Positions 48,626 through 60,358 of a stretch of DNA of 64,000 nucleotides are shown piece after piece. The stretch's first letter is position 1; the number at the start of each line of letters is the position of its first letter. The notes below the pieces were generated by a model. The model made no database searches. It was not told where the DNA came from and saw only the letters and a list, made by a program, of their open reading frames with translations. This DNA comes from Tamarix chinensis. Its lineage: Eukaryota > Streptophyta > Magnoliopsida > Caryophyllales > Tamaricaceae. The stretch covers positions 45,100,244-45,164,243 of the forward strand of contig CM060177.1 of assembly GCA_030549775.1 (NCBI GenBank), in the 5' to 3' direction. Both the position numbers and the translations under genes were made by a program.

Positions 48626-49396
48626 TAATAAAGGAGCATCTCAAGTTCACTATTTTAATATTGAAGATCAAGATTTAGCATACTTCAAAATGGTACCAAT
48701 TTTTCTTGATGATCCTAATACTTCTACTATTTTGTTAAGTAACTCTTACAGATATTACATATGTTTGCAAGACCAATCCACCATATATATCTAATGTACA
48801 AGACAATGGCATTAAATGGATTACAAATTTGTATGGAAGATAAGGCCACAAGACACAAAGATTAATTATATATGATTATTTAATGTATTACATACTTAGG
48901 GTTTTGTGTAGCTTTGTTATTTTTTATGTATACTCTGTAATATTTGTAACTTGTAGTTGTAGCCATTATATGTGTAATATAGGCATGCACTAGTTTTTCT
49001 TTATTAATTAGGCCAATTAGATGGGATTGGTTAGTAAAGAGTAAGCTAGTCCTGCATGTGTGTGTGTGTGTGTGTAATGGTGCCTTGTACATTCATAATA
49101 ATAACAATTGATATAGAATCAACATTAAAGAGAGAATTTAGAATCTCCATTCCCTCCTCTTCAAGTGAGATTTGTATTGAGAGTTGAAGATTATTCTTTA
49201 AAGAAAACTAAGTAATGTATCTATTGAATTGAGTTTATATTGGTGTAGATAAACATTAGCATAACAAGGTATCTTCGAAGACCATCACTCTTATTAGACA
49301 TTTCCATCATTTTGGAAAGTAGATGTCTACCAAAGAATAAGAAGAAAAAAAGGTCATGCATTGTGAAAGAGTAATCAGTCATTATCTTCCACATCA
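48626..49396 (+). repeat. 5' LTR of the plus-strand chromovirus
   Basis: It is the reverse complement match of 6388-7186 and 16944-17739. It starts TAATAAAGGAGCATCTC (where the partner has TGATGTAGGAGCATC) and ends CTTCCACATCA at 49396. The initial TG has decayed. It contains (TG)n at about 49057-49075. Its first 170 bp still encode the C-terminal pol tail (KGASQVHYFNIEDQDLAYF). Confidence 0.82.
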
Positions 49397-49400
49397 AATT

Positions 49401-49412
49401 TGGTATCAAAGT
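49401..49412 (+). other. Chromovirus primer-binding site
   Basis: TGGTATCAAAGT lies four bases after the LTR end. It is close to TGGTATCAGAGC, complementary to initiator Met tRNA, which primes minus-strand DNA synthesis. Confidence 0.7.
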
Positions 49413-50399
49413 AAGGTCTTGGTTCGACATCACTTGGAAGAGAATTCATCAACAAGGTCAAAATCATCAACTACATCACCACCGGTTCTTGAGTGAGTTT
49501 ATTGATCTTTCTTGTTTGTTTTCTTCAAATCTTGTTTTATTTTATTTTTTTGGAAATGGAATGCATGTGCATGCTCTGAAGTAGACGTGTAAGAAGTTAG
49601 ATAATGTTACACAATAATCTTGAAAGGAATCTTGAATGTTTGCATGTAAAAGAATAAAAAATATAACTAGTGCATGTGGGGTTTTTTTATCATTAAAGGA
49701 AAGAAAATTGTGTGTGTGTATTACTTGTGTTCTATTTTGGTTTATGGTATTCATTCTACATGAAGTATTACGTGATTAGGTTAGTCTTTAGTGCTGAATA
49801 ATAACAATTGGTGAACAATCAATATTTGAAATTGATCATTCATTGTTTTTAAGCACAACTTGGTTGAAAAAAAAAAGAGTGTGTCGAGTGTGTGTTTTGA
49901 TTATTTAACCTTGGAATCATGTGTAATCCTTGATTTAGTCAAGTTTAATCATGAATTTTATGCATATGATGTTTGTAGATTAGTGTATTACTTTTACCTT
50001 GATTATATTACACAAAGTTACATAGAAACAGTGCATGATTATTGGTAGAGCATTGAATGAATTAGCTATAAACTTTTTTGAATTCTACCTCAAGAACATA
50101 GCAAGAAAAGTGTAAGGTGTGATAATTCCTTTGTGTGTGTGGTATATGTGACTATTGTCTATGCATTTGATTTAATGGAATCTAATTTTCCTATAAGAAC
50201 CAAGCAAAGATCAAGGGGTGAAAATTATTTGATTCGAGTTTCCTAACTGAAACCCTATTGATTTCTAACATTTGATTAAGTGTGTTAGTAATTAGAAGTA
50301 AATGGAAGGGGAGCCAAACTTCCAAGTCATGTTTGAAGCAATCCAAAAGCTCTCAACCAAATAGATGTAACCAATTCTCAACTTAGACAGATTCCTATA
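49413..50399 (+). other. Chromovirus leader
   Basis: Untranslated region between PBS and gag, counterpart of 15933-16926 in the minus-strand element. No gene supported; CAAGAACATAGCAAGAAAAG-like sequences are typical AT-rich leader. Confidence 0.5.
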
Positions 50400-51431
50400 A
50401 TGCAAACGCAATTGCAAAGAATGAAATCTCAATTTTCCGAGAAAATACAAGAGAAAAGGGAGTTCTATGGAGACCGAATGGAGAGTGCAGTAAAACCAAA
50501 TAATCCATCAAGAGGGAGATACCTAAACTCACATTTAGACCATGATGAAGAGTCACAATGGAGTGGAATCAATCGAAAGTTCTATGATCGTCAACCGAAG
50601 GATCATCAAAGAGAAGATGAAGGTATTAAACTTGATCTTCCTAATTTTGATGCTAAACTTGATGTTGATTTATTTATTGAGTATTTACATGAGGTAGAGA
50701 CTAAATTTGAGTTCAAGGATTATAAAGATGATAAAAAATATATATATAACTAACTACTTTTAATTTTAATAAGTTTTCTAGGTTATGGTATGATAGCTTT
50801 AAAATGACTAGGGAAAGAGAAGAAAAATTAAAAAATCAAATCTTGGGATAAAATTAAGAAATAAATTTGTACCTAAAGAGTATGAAAAAGATAATTACAT
50901 TATATTTACTACTCTTAGATAAGGACTTCTAAGTGTTGAAGAATATGTTAGGAAGTTTGAAAGATTATCACTTATATGTGACATCCATGAGAAACGAGAA
51001 CAAACATGTGCTAGATTTTTAGGCAGCCTTAATATGATGATACGAGACAAAGTTGAAACTTATATATATGATTCTCTTGTTGATATGATTAATCTATCAT
51101 TGAAATTTAAAAATCAAATCAAGTCCACTAAGACTCATGCCAAGCAAAATACTTCTTCTACAAAGTACTACTCAAGTACTCAAGCTACAAAGTATGGAAC
51201 GGGTATCTCAAGTTCTAAAAATGTTGATAAGAAGAAAGGACCTACCATAAAGAGAAAGGAAATGCTAAGGTCAATGAGATCTCTACAAAATAATGCTTTA
51301 AATGCCAAGGATATGGATACTTTGCTCACGAATGTCCCAACCAAAGAGTGTTGTCCATACAAGAGATTAAAGGTATGGAGACTTGTGATGAAAACCTGAG
51401 TTCAAGCCTATTGAAGAAATTTATAGCGAGT
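50400..51431 (+). pseudogene. Chromovirus gag remnant
   Basis: The frame from 50400 reads SQFSEKIQEKREFYGDRMES then NRKFYDRQPKDHQREDEGIK and LDLPNFDAKLDVDLFIEYLH, the gag N-terminal region and capsid of this family. A second frame (51034-51399) covers the C terminus, with basic stretch KKKGPTIKRKE and a decayed zinc knuckle (NALNAKDMDTLLTNVPTK in place of CxxC..H..C). A shift near 50750 separates them. Gag would package element RNA. The large insertion at 51437 cuts it from protease. Confidence 0.87.
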
Positions 51432-52179
51432 AATATTGTAACACCCCAAAATTTTTTTACACAAAACCTTTAAATTTAAAACCCATTAATTCTGGGGATG
51501 CTACCGCCACACTTAGTACTAAACTGGTTTACTCCTACAGTTTCAGTACCAAGAACTAAGGCTAAGAAAAACATTGGCATCATCACACATTAATACATAA
51601 ATTAAAGTTCGCAAATCAATAATCAGAGTACGCATGAGTTTTACATAATTCAAAATACGAGAGATAGTTCTTCAGAGAAGAAAAATAGCTACAATATTAA
51701 AATTGTTTCCAAAGTTTCAAACATAGTTAAAAGAGAAAAGGAATAATAATCTCATAATGGAAAAACCAGCCACGCCACTCTAAGGACTTACTCCAGCCCA
51801 AATCATCATTCGGCCCCACCTGATGTCCCATAGACATAAATGGCATGAAAGAAGGCGTCACCTACCTGCAACACGTCAAACGGGCCTTCTGCTCGTGAGA
51901 ATGAGCAGCACCCATGAAAAAGGTTATCAGTACGCTATGTACTGAGTAAGGTACCAACCACTAAGGCCAACACACAAGCACATAAAATCATACAAGATAA
52001 TATTCAATTTACGCACATTCAAACCCACACATATAATATATAAAGTCATGCAGAATAATATACAACTTATAAACGATCAAGCCCACGCATAAAGATCCAA
52101 TTAGTTTGGATTAGTGACTTATAATCTCTTTTCGATATTCATTTCACACCATGTCAAATCCATGCGAGTACAGGAATCT

Positions 52180-52570
52180 CCCACTATTATAACCGGTAGC
52201 TCGGTCACATATAGGGCATCATGCCCTAACCACTATTATAACCGGTGGATCGGTCACGCATAGGGTAAAACCCTAACCACTATTCCTTACCGGTGGATCG
52301 GTTTTGTTTCTGCTCGCATAGTACTCCACTGTAAGTAATTAGTATCTTTTAGGTACCTTAGCAAAACTCTAGTTTGTTTTTATTGAGCTCGGGATCCCCC
52401 ACTATTATAACCGGTGGGCCGGTCACGTAGAGGACATCCTGTCCTAACCACTATTATAACCGGTGGATCGGTCATGTATAGGGTAAAACCCTAACCACTA
52501 TTATAACCGGTGGATCAATCACGCAGAGGGTAAAAACCCTAACCAATATTCCTAACCGGTGGATTGGTTG
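52180..52570. repeat. 48-bp CCGGTGG units with internal palindromes, copy 6
   Basis: Seven units in two groups. Each has CCACTATTATAACCGGTGG, then GATCGGTCACG and a small palindrome before CTAACCACTA. The palindromes are AGGGCATCATGCCCT (52213-52227), AGGGTAAAACCCT (52262-52274 and 52480-52492), AGGACATCCTGTCCT (52431-52445) and AGGGTAAAAACCCT (52527-52540). Arms differ between units but stay complementary. Confidence 0.9.
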
Positions 52571-52724
52571 GAACCGGCTTAATAATCTTTCACTTTAAAT
52601 GATTAGTGTCTTAAGTATTTTATTCAAAAGCTTTCACCCAGACATGCATGACTGACTCCTACTATTCTTATCCTCCAAACCCTAGTTGACCACCATAACC
52701 ATAGTTAACCATAGCATACCCTAA

Positions 52725-52930
52725 CTCCATGCAAACCCTACTTCCATGCAAACCCTAGCTCCATGCATACCCTACTTCCATGTAAACACTGACACCATGC
52801 AAACCCCGACACCATGCAAACCCTGACACCATGCAAACCCCAACTCCATGCAAACCTTAACACCATGCAAACCCTAACACCATGCAAACCCTAACTCCAT
52901 GCAAACTCTAACTCCACATTATTACAGCCC
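52725..52930. repeat. 17-bp tandem array in copy 6
   Basis: About twelve units of CCATGCAAACCCTAACT. It occupies the site where copy 3 has the 21- and 31-bp arrays. Confidence 0.88.
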
Positions 52931-53440
52931 CCATCATTATTTTACAAAACCTATCATGCATGTCTTATGGGCCACACCATACCACAATAATAACACAACC
53001 CATACACATAATACACATGCCACAATTTAATATACGAACCTACCTCAACTCCATATCATGCTGCATATATGACAGTTATATAATTACACATAAAATACAT
53101 TATAATTTCATATCATATGGCATGCATGGCATATAAAACACATAACACATAAACAGTCTTAGTTACTCCTTACCTAAAAACATCACCGGTCTTGGAGCAC
53201 GCTCCTATTCCTCTCTAGGGCTTTGACTAGTCTCACCTTTATAAGGAAAAACTATAATTAGGTCCCTTCCTACTAAAAATTACTATTATTTACTAACTTA
53301 TTCTAAGACTAGGTTTTTAATAAAACAATATTATACTAATAATAACTATACTAAATAATACTAAAAATACTAATAATAATATTAATATAATTCAAAATGG
53401 ATGGTGATATAAGGGATTCTACCCTCCACCAAAATAATGC

Positions 53441-53509
<69 letters not shown>
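53441..53509. repeat. (TAA)23 microsatellite
   Basis: 69 bp of perfect TAA repeats in the AT-rich segment of copy 6. Shorter TAA/ATT runs continue to about 53860. Confidence 0.97.
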
Positions 53510-53510
<1 letters not shown>

Positions 53511-53574
53511 TTAAGCCTAAATAATATAAGGTAGGGTCGGAAACCCTACCTTAAAATAGTGAAGGTACCATTTA

Positions 53575-53607
<33 letters not shown>

Positions 53608-55494
53608 ACACATATTACTTATAATAATATTAATAATAATAAATATAATAATAATAATAATAGAAGAAATAGTAATATTAATAATAAAAATAGGAGTGTG
53701 CGCACCATTTAAATAAAATGGGGCTTCGTCCCCCTTTAGATAGATAATAGTAATAATAAAATAATAATACTCATAATAATAATATTAATAATGATAATAA
53801 AACTTATAATAATACTAATAATAATAATAATTCAAAACTAATAACTTGAATAATTTATACCTACTCTCGACCCTGCCAAGAAATGATATCATTAATATTA
53901 ATCCCAATAATAATCGAATAAGGGTTCAAAATTGAAATAAAATAGAATAAGCTTAAATAAATAGGGGAGAAGGGCTGAGAGGGTCTAGGGTTTTATTTTG
54001 AGTCGGCGGAGATGGGTGGCACCAGCGGTGGTACATAACGGCGGCGGCAGTGGCTGGAAAAGAAGATAGAAAAGGAAAAGGTTGAGGTTTGCGAAGAAGA
54101 GGTGGAGAATGAGGGTGGTGGTTCATTTGTTGGTGGTAGCCTAGACTGAGAGGAGTAAAGTGAGGGTGGTGGCGCAGCAAGTGGCGGCGGCGCAGAGCGG
54201 CAGTGGTGGTGGCCGAAATGAAGAGAAAGAGAAAAAGAGAGAAGGAGAAGGAGAAAAGAAAGGTATGGATAGGGGAGGAAGATTGGTAGCAGCTTTTGGG
54301 TGATGCAGTGGATGTGGTGGTGGACGGTAGCGTGAGGGGTTGTAGGTGTAGAAATTTAGCTTGTTGGGCTGGGAACTTTGCACGACTGTGGTGGCTCGTG
54401 CAAGAAGAATTGAGGGAGATGGGTGGTTCAGTTAGTTAGAGGGCGGTGTAGGGAAGACTTAGGTAGGCAGAGATGGTGGCGTAGTTGGCTAACAGCGAAG
54501 GAAAGGTTGTTTGAAGTTGTGGTGGTGCACAGGGTAGGTTCTTAGGGTTTCGGGGAAAAAGTTTCGAAATCAACCAAACAAGGGGCATTTATAGAGTTTG
54601 GAGGGGAAGATAGGGTTCTTAGGGTCGCCAGGAGATAATGTAGGTAGGGTTTGGCGTAGCTGGCGGTGTCAACTGTCCGACACAAATTTAAGTCGTGGTC
54701 GACCTTTTGCGTAGGAAAAGGAGTTTTTTGCGTGAAGAAAAAGGGAAGTGGGTTAGGTTAGATAGAACTTCAATTAAAGGGGAAGAGAAAGAGAGGAGAA
54801 ATGACTGGTCAAGTAAAGCATAGCCGGCGGCACCATTTTTGGAGACGGTGGAGCTACAAGTCAACGGTAGAGGAGGAAGGAGGAAGAAGAAAGTGAACCG
54901 GCTGGCTGGGGAAAAAGAAATAAAAGAAAAGGGGAAGGAGAACTGGGCCGGTCGGCACCTGTTATAAAGAGTTTCAATGGAACGCGATGTTCTAGGGGAA
55001 AAAGAAATGATACACAGCGTTCTAGCTGCCGAAGGAAGAAAAGAAAAGGAAGTAGGAGGATGGGCGCGGGAGAGAAAAGGAAGAAAATATTGGGTCGTGA
55101 CAAGCCCAATTGGAATAAGAAGGAGAGGAAAAGAAGAAAAAGAAAGAAAAGAAAGAAAAAGGAAGAAAGAAAAATAAAGAGGAAAAAGGGAAAAGAAAAA
55201 TAGGTAGGTTGGGGTTTATTTAATTAATTAGAATATTTTGGGTATTTAAATAAAATAATATGAAATTCCCTTTTTTTAGGCTAATTTAGAATTTTTAAAA
55301 TATTATTCCTAAATTCCTTTTTAATTAGCAAAATAACCAATTTTCCTTTATAAGAAAACTTATAAATTCCTTCTTAATTTGCCCTAAATAATTTCTTCCT
55401 ATTCCAATAAAAATAATTAATTAAATTAATTCCCTAATAAATCCTTATTTAATTACACTTCTCAAAATAAATATTTTTGGGGCATTTCAAAGAT

Positions 55495-56528
55495 GATGAG
55501 GGAAATGCTTTTTATGTACTACAAAGAGTAATTCAAGTCAAATTTAATGAACAACTTAATCAACGAAAGAAGATATTCAAAACTAAAGGAAGAGTGGGGA
55601 CACAGTTTGTCAAGTTATCATTGATAGTGATCTTGTACAAATATGGCTAATGAGAGGATGGTGAAGGATCTAGGATTATAGAAAAAAACACATCCAAAGC
55701 CTTATTCTCTTAAATGGTTAAATAAGAAAAAAGGAGTTAAGGTAACCAAACAAACCCTAATCTCATTTAGAATTGGTAATTATCATGATGATTTGCTATA
55801 TGATGTTTTGCCTATGGATGCATGTGGAATCTTATTAGGTAGACTATGGCAATATGATAGATGTGTTATTCATAATGGTATTACTAATAAATATCTCATT
55901 GAAAAGGATAAGAAAAGGCACAAACTTAAAACTTTTAAGTGTGATAATGAGAACATAGTTGAAAATAGAAAGAGTTTATTTTTATATGAGAAGGTTATGA
56001 TAGAATGTATTAAAGAATATGGTAGTTGATATGCTATGATTGTCAAGGAGTCCCTACAAGGGGAGAAAAATGGAAATCATAGTTAATTAAATGATCTTAT
56101 TAATGAGTATTATGATGTATTTCTTGATGAACTACCACCTAGATTACCACCTAAAAGAGGAATATAGCATGCTATAGACTTAATTCCTGGTGTAAATTTA
56201 CTGAATTGACCTACCTATAGATGTAATATGGAAGAGGATAATGAATTATAGAAACAAATACAAGAGCTTAAAGAAAAAGGATATGTGAGAGAGAGTATGG
56301 TTCCATGTTGTGTACCGGCATTACTTGTTCCAAAAAAAAGATGGTATGTGGCACATGTGTATTAACTTTAAAGCTATAAACAATATAACTATAAAATATT
56401 GATTTCCTATACCTAGATTAGATTACATGTTAGATGAATTGTGGGGAGCGCAAGTTTTCTCTAAAATTGATCTAAGGAATGGATATCATCAAATAAGAAT
56501 AAGAGAAGGGGAAGAATAGAAGATTGCA

Positions 56529-56570
<42 letters not shown>

Positions 56571-56610
56571 TATTTATAAATGGAATGTGATGCCTTTTGG
56601 TCTGTCATAA
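55495..56610 (+). pseudogene. Chromovirus protease to RT remnant
   Basis: After copy 6 the polyprotein resumes with FYVLQRVIQVKFN, then DVLPMDACGILLGRLWQYDR (55800-55860, end of protease region), ECIKEYGS, DELPPRLPPKRG (56120-56160) and [15 protein letters not shown] blocks [20 protein letters not shown] and [13 protein letters not shown] follow (about 56410-56515). An (AT)18 run replaces part of the RT sequence, then YKWNVMPFGL (about 56575-56605), where it breaks off. Stops occur at several former Trp or Arg codons. Confidence 0.87.
56533..56568. repeat. (AT)18 microsatellite within RT
   Basis: 36 bp of perfect AT repeats in the place where the partner element encodes FKTKYGLF. Confidence 0.97.
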
Positions 56611-57174
56611 TAAGAAGTACACTAAGCTATTTACAAAAAAAAAATCCTCTATAGTTAGTTAATAACTTCAAAAATCAAATCATTATATCACCATATTCTA
56701 AGCATATGTCATAATTTCAAATTTTGAGTGTTAACTCATACTCAATACATAAACATATGATATTTTTATAAAATTGCAAAAAAAAAAAAACTCAGCAATT
56801 AGTAAGTCATAGATGACAGACATAACCTAAGATATATCCATTATGCAATGCTAACTGAATACACAATCAAAAAACAAACAAAAATCTTAGTTAGAGATGT
56901 AATTAGCCAATTACCAGTTAGGAAAAAATATTATAAAAAATTATTAAAACTTTGCAAACCAAATTAATGCCTCAACAATTAGCAAATATTAGCTTTCTGG
57001 AGACAACTATACAGCGAGCTAGCAAGAATCTAAGGACCTGTATTAAAGAAGAAATCAAGGCTAAGGTCAAAGATAAAGGAAAATCTTAAAGAAAAAAAAA
57101 GATAAATGGCCATACCATACCTAATCCAAGGGCACAAACTAGAGAATATGGATTAAGAAACCAGTAGATGGTGT
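56611..57174. other. Intergenic, no feature recognised
   Basis: AT-rich sequence between the truncated chromovirus and the MITE. No coding frame, LTR or RNA gene was seen. Confidence 0.5.
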
Positions 57175-57182
57175 CATGAAAA

Positions 57183-57653
57183 TAGGGATGTAAATGGGGT
57201 GGATTTTACCCAAAACCCGACGGATTTTATCCGATGGATGGATAAACGGATATGGATACGGATATGGAGGATGGAAAAAAATACCCGTCAGGTTCGGGTA
57301 CGGATACGGGTATGGGATATCCATACCCGTACCCATAACCATACCTGTATCCATATCCGTACCCGTTTACCCGATATATAATTACCCTTTTACCCTTAAT
57401 TTTAAAATAAATATAGTATAAGTTAAGGTTAAAATTGTCATTTAGCTTAACTATAAATGGGTTTATCCGTCGGGTAATAGGTTTATCCGTCGGATAATAT
57501 CCATTAACGGGTAAACGGATGATCCGTCAGATAATGGATATCCAACGGATATGGATATGGATGTATTAGCGGTTACCCGTTCGGGTATGGGTACGGATTT
57601 TTTTATCGGGTACGGATACGGGTATAGGTATACCCACCTCGTTTACATCCCTA
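57183..57653. mobile_element. Complete hAT-type MITE (family A)
   Basis: 471 bp with terminal inverted repeats TAGGGATGTAAATGGGGTGG and (reverse strand) TAGGGATGTAAACGAGGTGG, 18 of 20 identical. It is flanked by the perfect 8-bp duplication CATGAAAA at 57175-57182 and 57654-57661. The subterminal halves are packed with GGATACGGATATGG and ATACCCGTACCC words, mirror-arranged around an AT-rich centre. No transposase. This is the reference copy for the element at 24-2830. Confidence 0.93.
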
Positions 57654-57661
57654 CATGAAAA

Positions 57662-59189
57662 GAAGAAGCCTGACTGTAGCGATACAGCACGTATAGCAAC
57701 AACAAAAAATTGGCAGCAATTGGTGGCCAACAAAATCAACATTTTGGCTCAAAGAATAGAAGAGAAGAAGGTAGGGACTATAGAGGTCAATTAGTTGAGG
57801 CATTAAGCAATATGCAACTTGAAACCCAAACTATTTTTAAAACCCGAATTTGGCACAGTCTAAACTTTCGAGTTAACAAGATTATACACGATCCTAATTG
57901 AAAACTTACAGATATTCCTATAAATTTTATATATAAGCATCAATGTTGTGTACCCTAAATCAAAAATTTTATAACTACATCAACCAGTCACTTAGAATAT
58001 CAATTTAACATCAACTAACTTATAATATTATATTTACGTCAATGTAAAAAAATATACACACATACAAATCTCTAACAATATCAAAAAGAACTATGCATAT
58101 TATATATGAATACAAATCTCCTACAATCCTCATGTGTTAAACTCAAAGATAAAATCTAACCACTCTTTTCATAGTTATTTAATCTATTTATCCAAATAGA
58201 TCCCCTCATAATCATAAAAAAAAAACAACCAACAAAATATAAATTATCACACTTTACTTAGTATTTCATTAGAATATATTGTAAAATTAAGTATATGAGT
58301 CCTATGTACTTCTTAATTTCCTTTCCATTACCTATGAATGACATCCCTCATAAATTTATTGACAAAATAATCACAACTAACACCGTCGTTTGGGTTAGGA
58401 CACTAAATTAAGTAAAACATACATATTAAGCTCTTAGATCCATACTAAATATTAAAATGAATCAGAAAGAAAAAAATACAAAATTGAATCCAACCTTCTT
58501 GTATTTAAGCATAGAATTTTCTTTTAACCTTTCTAAATATAACTTAGCCCTTATTTGATTTTTCATATTTTCAATAGTTACTTTTTAGAAGAAAAAAAAT
58601 ACTTTTAGAAAACAACATTTCGAGAGCTACTTTATTTAACAAAATATGTGTTTATTTTCACTTTATTTGTAAATGTGATTAGTACCAAACAAAAACTTAT
58701 AGTACCTCATTAGTAATCAGTTTTTTATTTTTGTAAATAATTAATTTTCATTTTCCATCCTCATTTTTTATCTTACTATACCTTTATTTTTTGTAATAAT
58801 TATTAATTTTATTTTTTACTATCAAATATTAAAAATATATGACATATAAAAAACTTCAAAATCATAACAATATATTTAAAAAATATAAAATTACAAAAAA
58901 AATTTACCTAAAGTTTAAAAAAATCCTTTAAAATCCAAAATTGTAAAAATAAAGTTTGAAATTACCTAAACTATTCTAGAATTCAAATAAAATTATGAAC
59001 AATCACTAGGAAAATTTTATAAATTTAATAAGATTTAAAATTTAGATAATAATATGATCAAAGTTCATGTTATCCAATAACATCCCGATGGTTAATATAA
59101 ACATCAAATAAAGAATAACGTAGTGATAAGTATGGTAAATATCATTTCCAGTCTTGCACTGTATCATTTTTATTTCCCTAGCAGCTCTA
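57662..59189. other. Intergenic, AT-rich
   Basis: No supported gene. A 63-codon frame at 57710-57901 has no recognisable domain and a basic, Gln-rich start. The rest is low-complexity AT-rich sequence up to the Harbinger remnant. Confidence 0.45.
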
Positions 59190-59851
59190 CCCTCTACCCT
59201 CTACCTATTGTCCAACATCCCTATTTCTAATATTTTCTTCATATATATCTCTACTACATAAATCATCAAACAATATAGCATCCCTTCCGTTCAACCTAAT
59301 AAAACTATGGATTATCATTTTTTCAATGATAATGAAAATTTTTTGTTTCAAACTATAATTTGACATCTGCTTTAAGATAGAAAAATAAGACTTCAAAATT
59401 CCAAAGCAATGCTCAGTCACATTTTGCAGCAAAGAGCATAAATTATTGAATACCTCATCTTTTCTTGGCAAACTACCAATGCTTTGGAAATCAAATAGAT
59501 GACATATTGCATACTTGAATGGAGCAAGATAGTCTAACATATTATGATAACTTGAGTCAACCACATAATATTTACCTGCACAAAATATAAGTTCATATTA
59601 TTCATCTATAATAATGTATATATAATATAAAAGATAACGATATATTTACCTCAAGGTGTAAGTGGAAAAGTTTTTTTTGGACCTTAAATATAGTGTTGGA
59701 ATATTCAAGAATCATGAGTTGAACTCCCCCTCCAATTTCCACAAATTTGAATAGCATATTAAAAGAAAATATTACCATAAAATTTTATAAATGTACTTCA
59801 TGATTACGATATGGCATTTATTTTAATCCTTAAAACACAAGCATTAATACG

Positions 59852-60314
59852 TAGAGGTGGAAAGCAGGTAATACAAGTCAGGTTTGTGTCAGATTCATTA
59901 GAATCGGGTTAATGTGCAATAAGGTTAGGGTCTGGGTAGGTTGTCTTTCGGGTTTGAGTCTAATTTGGGTAACTATGATTTTAATCGCATCTATATTAGG
60001 TTGAGTCATTTTGGGAAAAGAGAATATCAATTTAGGTTAAGGTCTAACCCATTAGATTTCTTCATGTTTAAGTTCGATTTTGGTCTATAGAATCTAGGTT
60101 GAATCATGTTTAGGTTGGATTAATTTAAGCATACAAAATCTAGGTCATATTAGATTTGATCCAAGCTAATTTAATTTAGAATTTGTATTGACATTGATTT
60201 TTATCAACTTAATATAATTAATAAATTAAATTTTTTGATTTATTGTTATTTTTATGATTATCATAGTAATTTTATCGTAATATATACAATGATATGAAAA
60301 ACTGTTATCATAAG

Positions 60315-60358
<44 letters not shown>

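Larger units (their letters stand above)
51437..55489 (-). mobile_element. Giant solo-LTR-like element, copy 6
   Basis: A 4.05-kb unit inside the plus-strand chromovirus. Ends are TGTAACACCCCAAAATTTT and ATATTTTTGGGGCATTTCA, flanked by AATAT (51432-51436) and AAGAT (55490-55494), one mismatch. It has the hairpin (51510-51554), AATGAGCAGCACCCATGAAA and CAGTACGCTATGTACTGAG (about 51900-51950, inverted in copy 4), CCGGTGG units with palindromes (52180-52570), a 17-bp array (52725-52930), TTTTAGGTAAGGA and GGAGCGTGCTCC (minus, 53168-53205), an AT-rich segment with (TAA)23, a purine-rich part and a TATA box (minus, 54585-54596). No retroelement genes are present. Confidence 0.83.
48626..56610 (+). 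mobile_element. CRM-like chromovirus, plus strand, 3' truncated
   Basis: Same family as the element at 6388-17739 in the opposite orientation: 5' LTR (48626-49396), PBS, gag (50400-51431), then, after a 4-kb insertion (51437-55489), protease linker and RT. It stops within RT near 56610. RNase H, integrase and the 3' LTR are missing, so no target duplication can be checked. Numerous stops and a microsatellite in RT show it is inactive. Confidence 0.83.

Noticed and set aside
48387..48794. 135-codon plus-strand frame as a gene
   Set aside because: Its first half is antisense to the hAT remnant and its second half is the LTR-encoded tail of the chromovirus.
52725..52930. Telomere-like CCCTAA words
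   Set aside because: They belong to a 17-bp CCATGCAAACCCTAACT unit, not to (CCCTAAA)n arrays.
57139..57421. Tyr/Pro/Gly-rich frames on both strands
   Set aside because: They are readings of the GGATAT/ATACCC words of a MITE.
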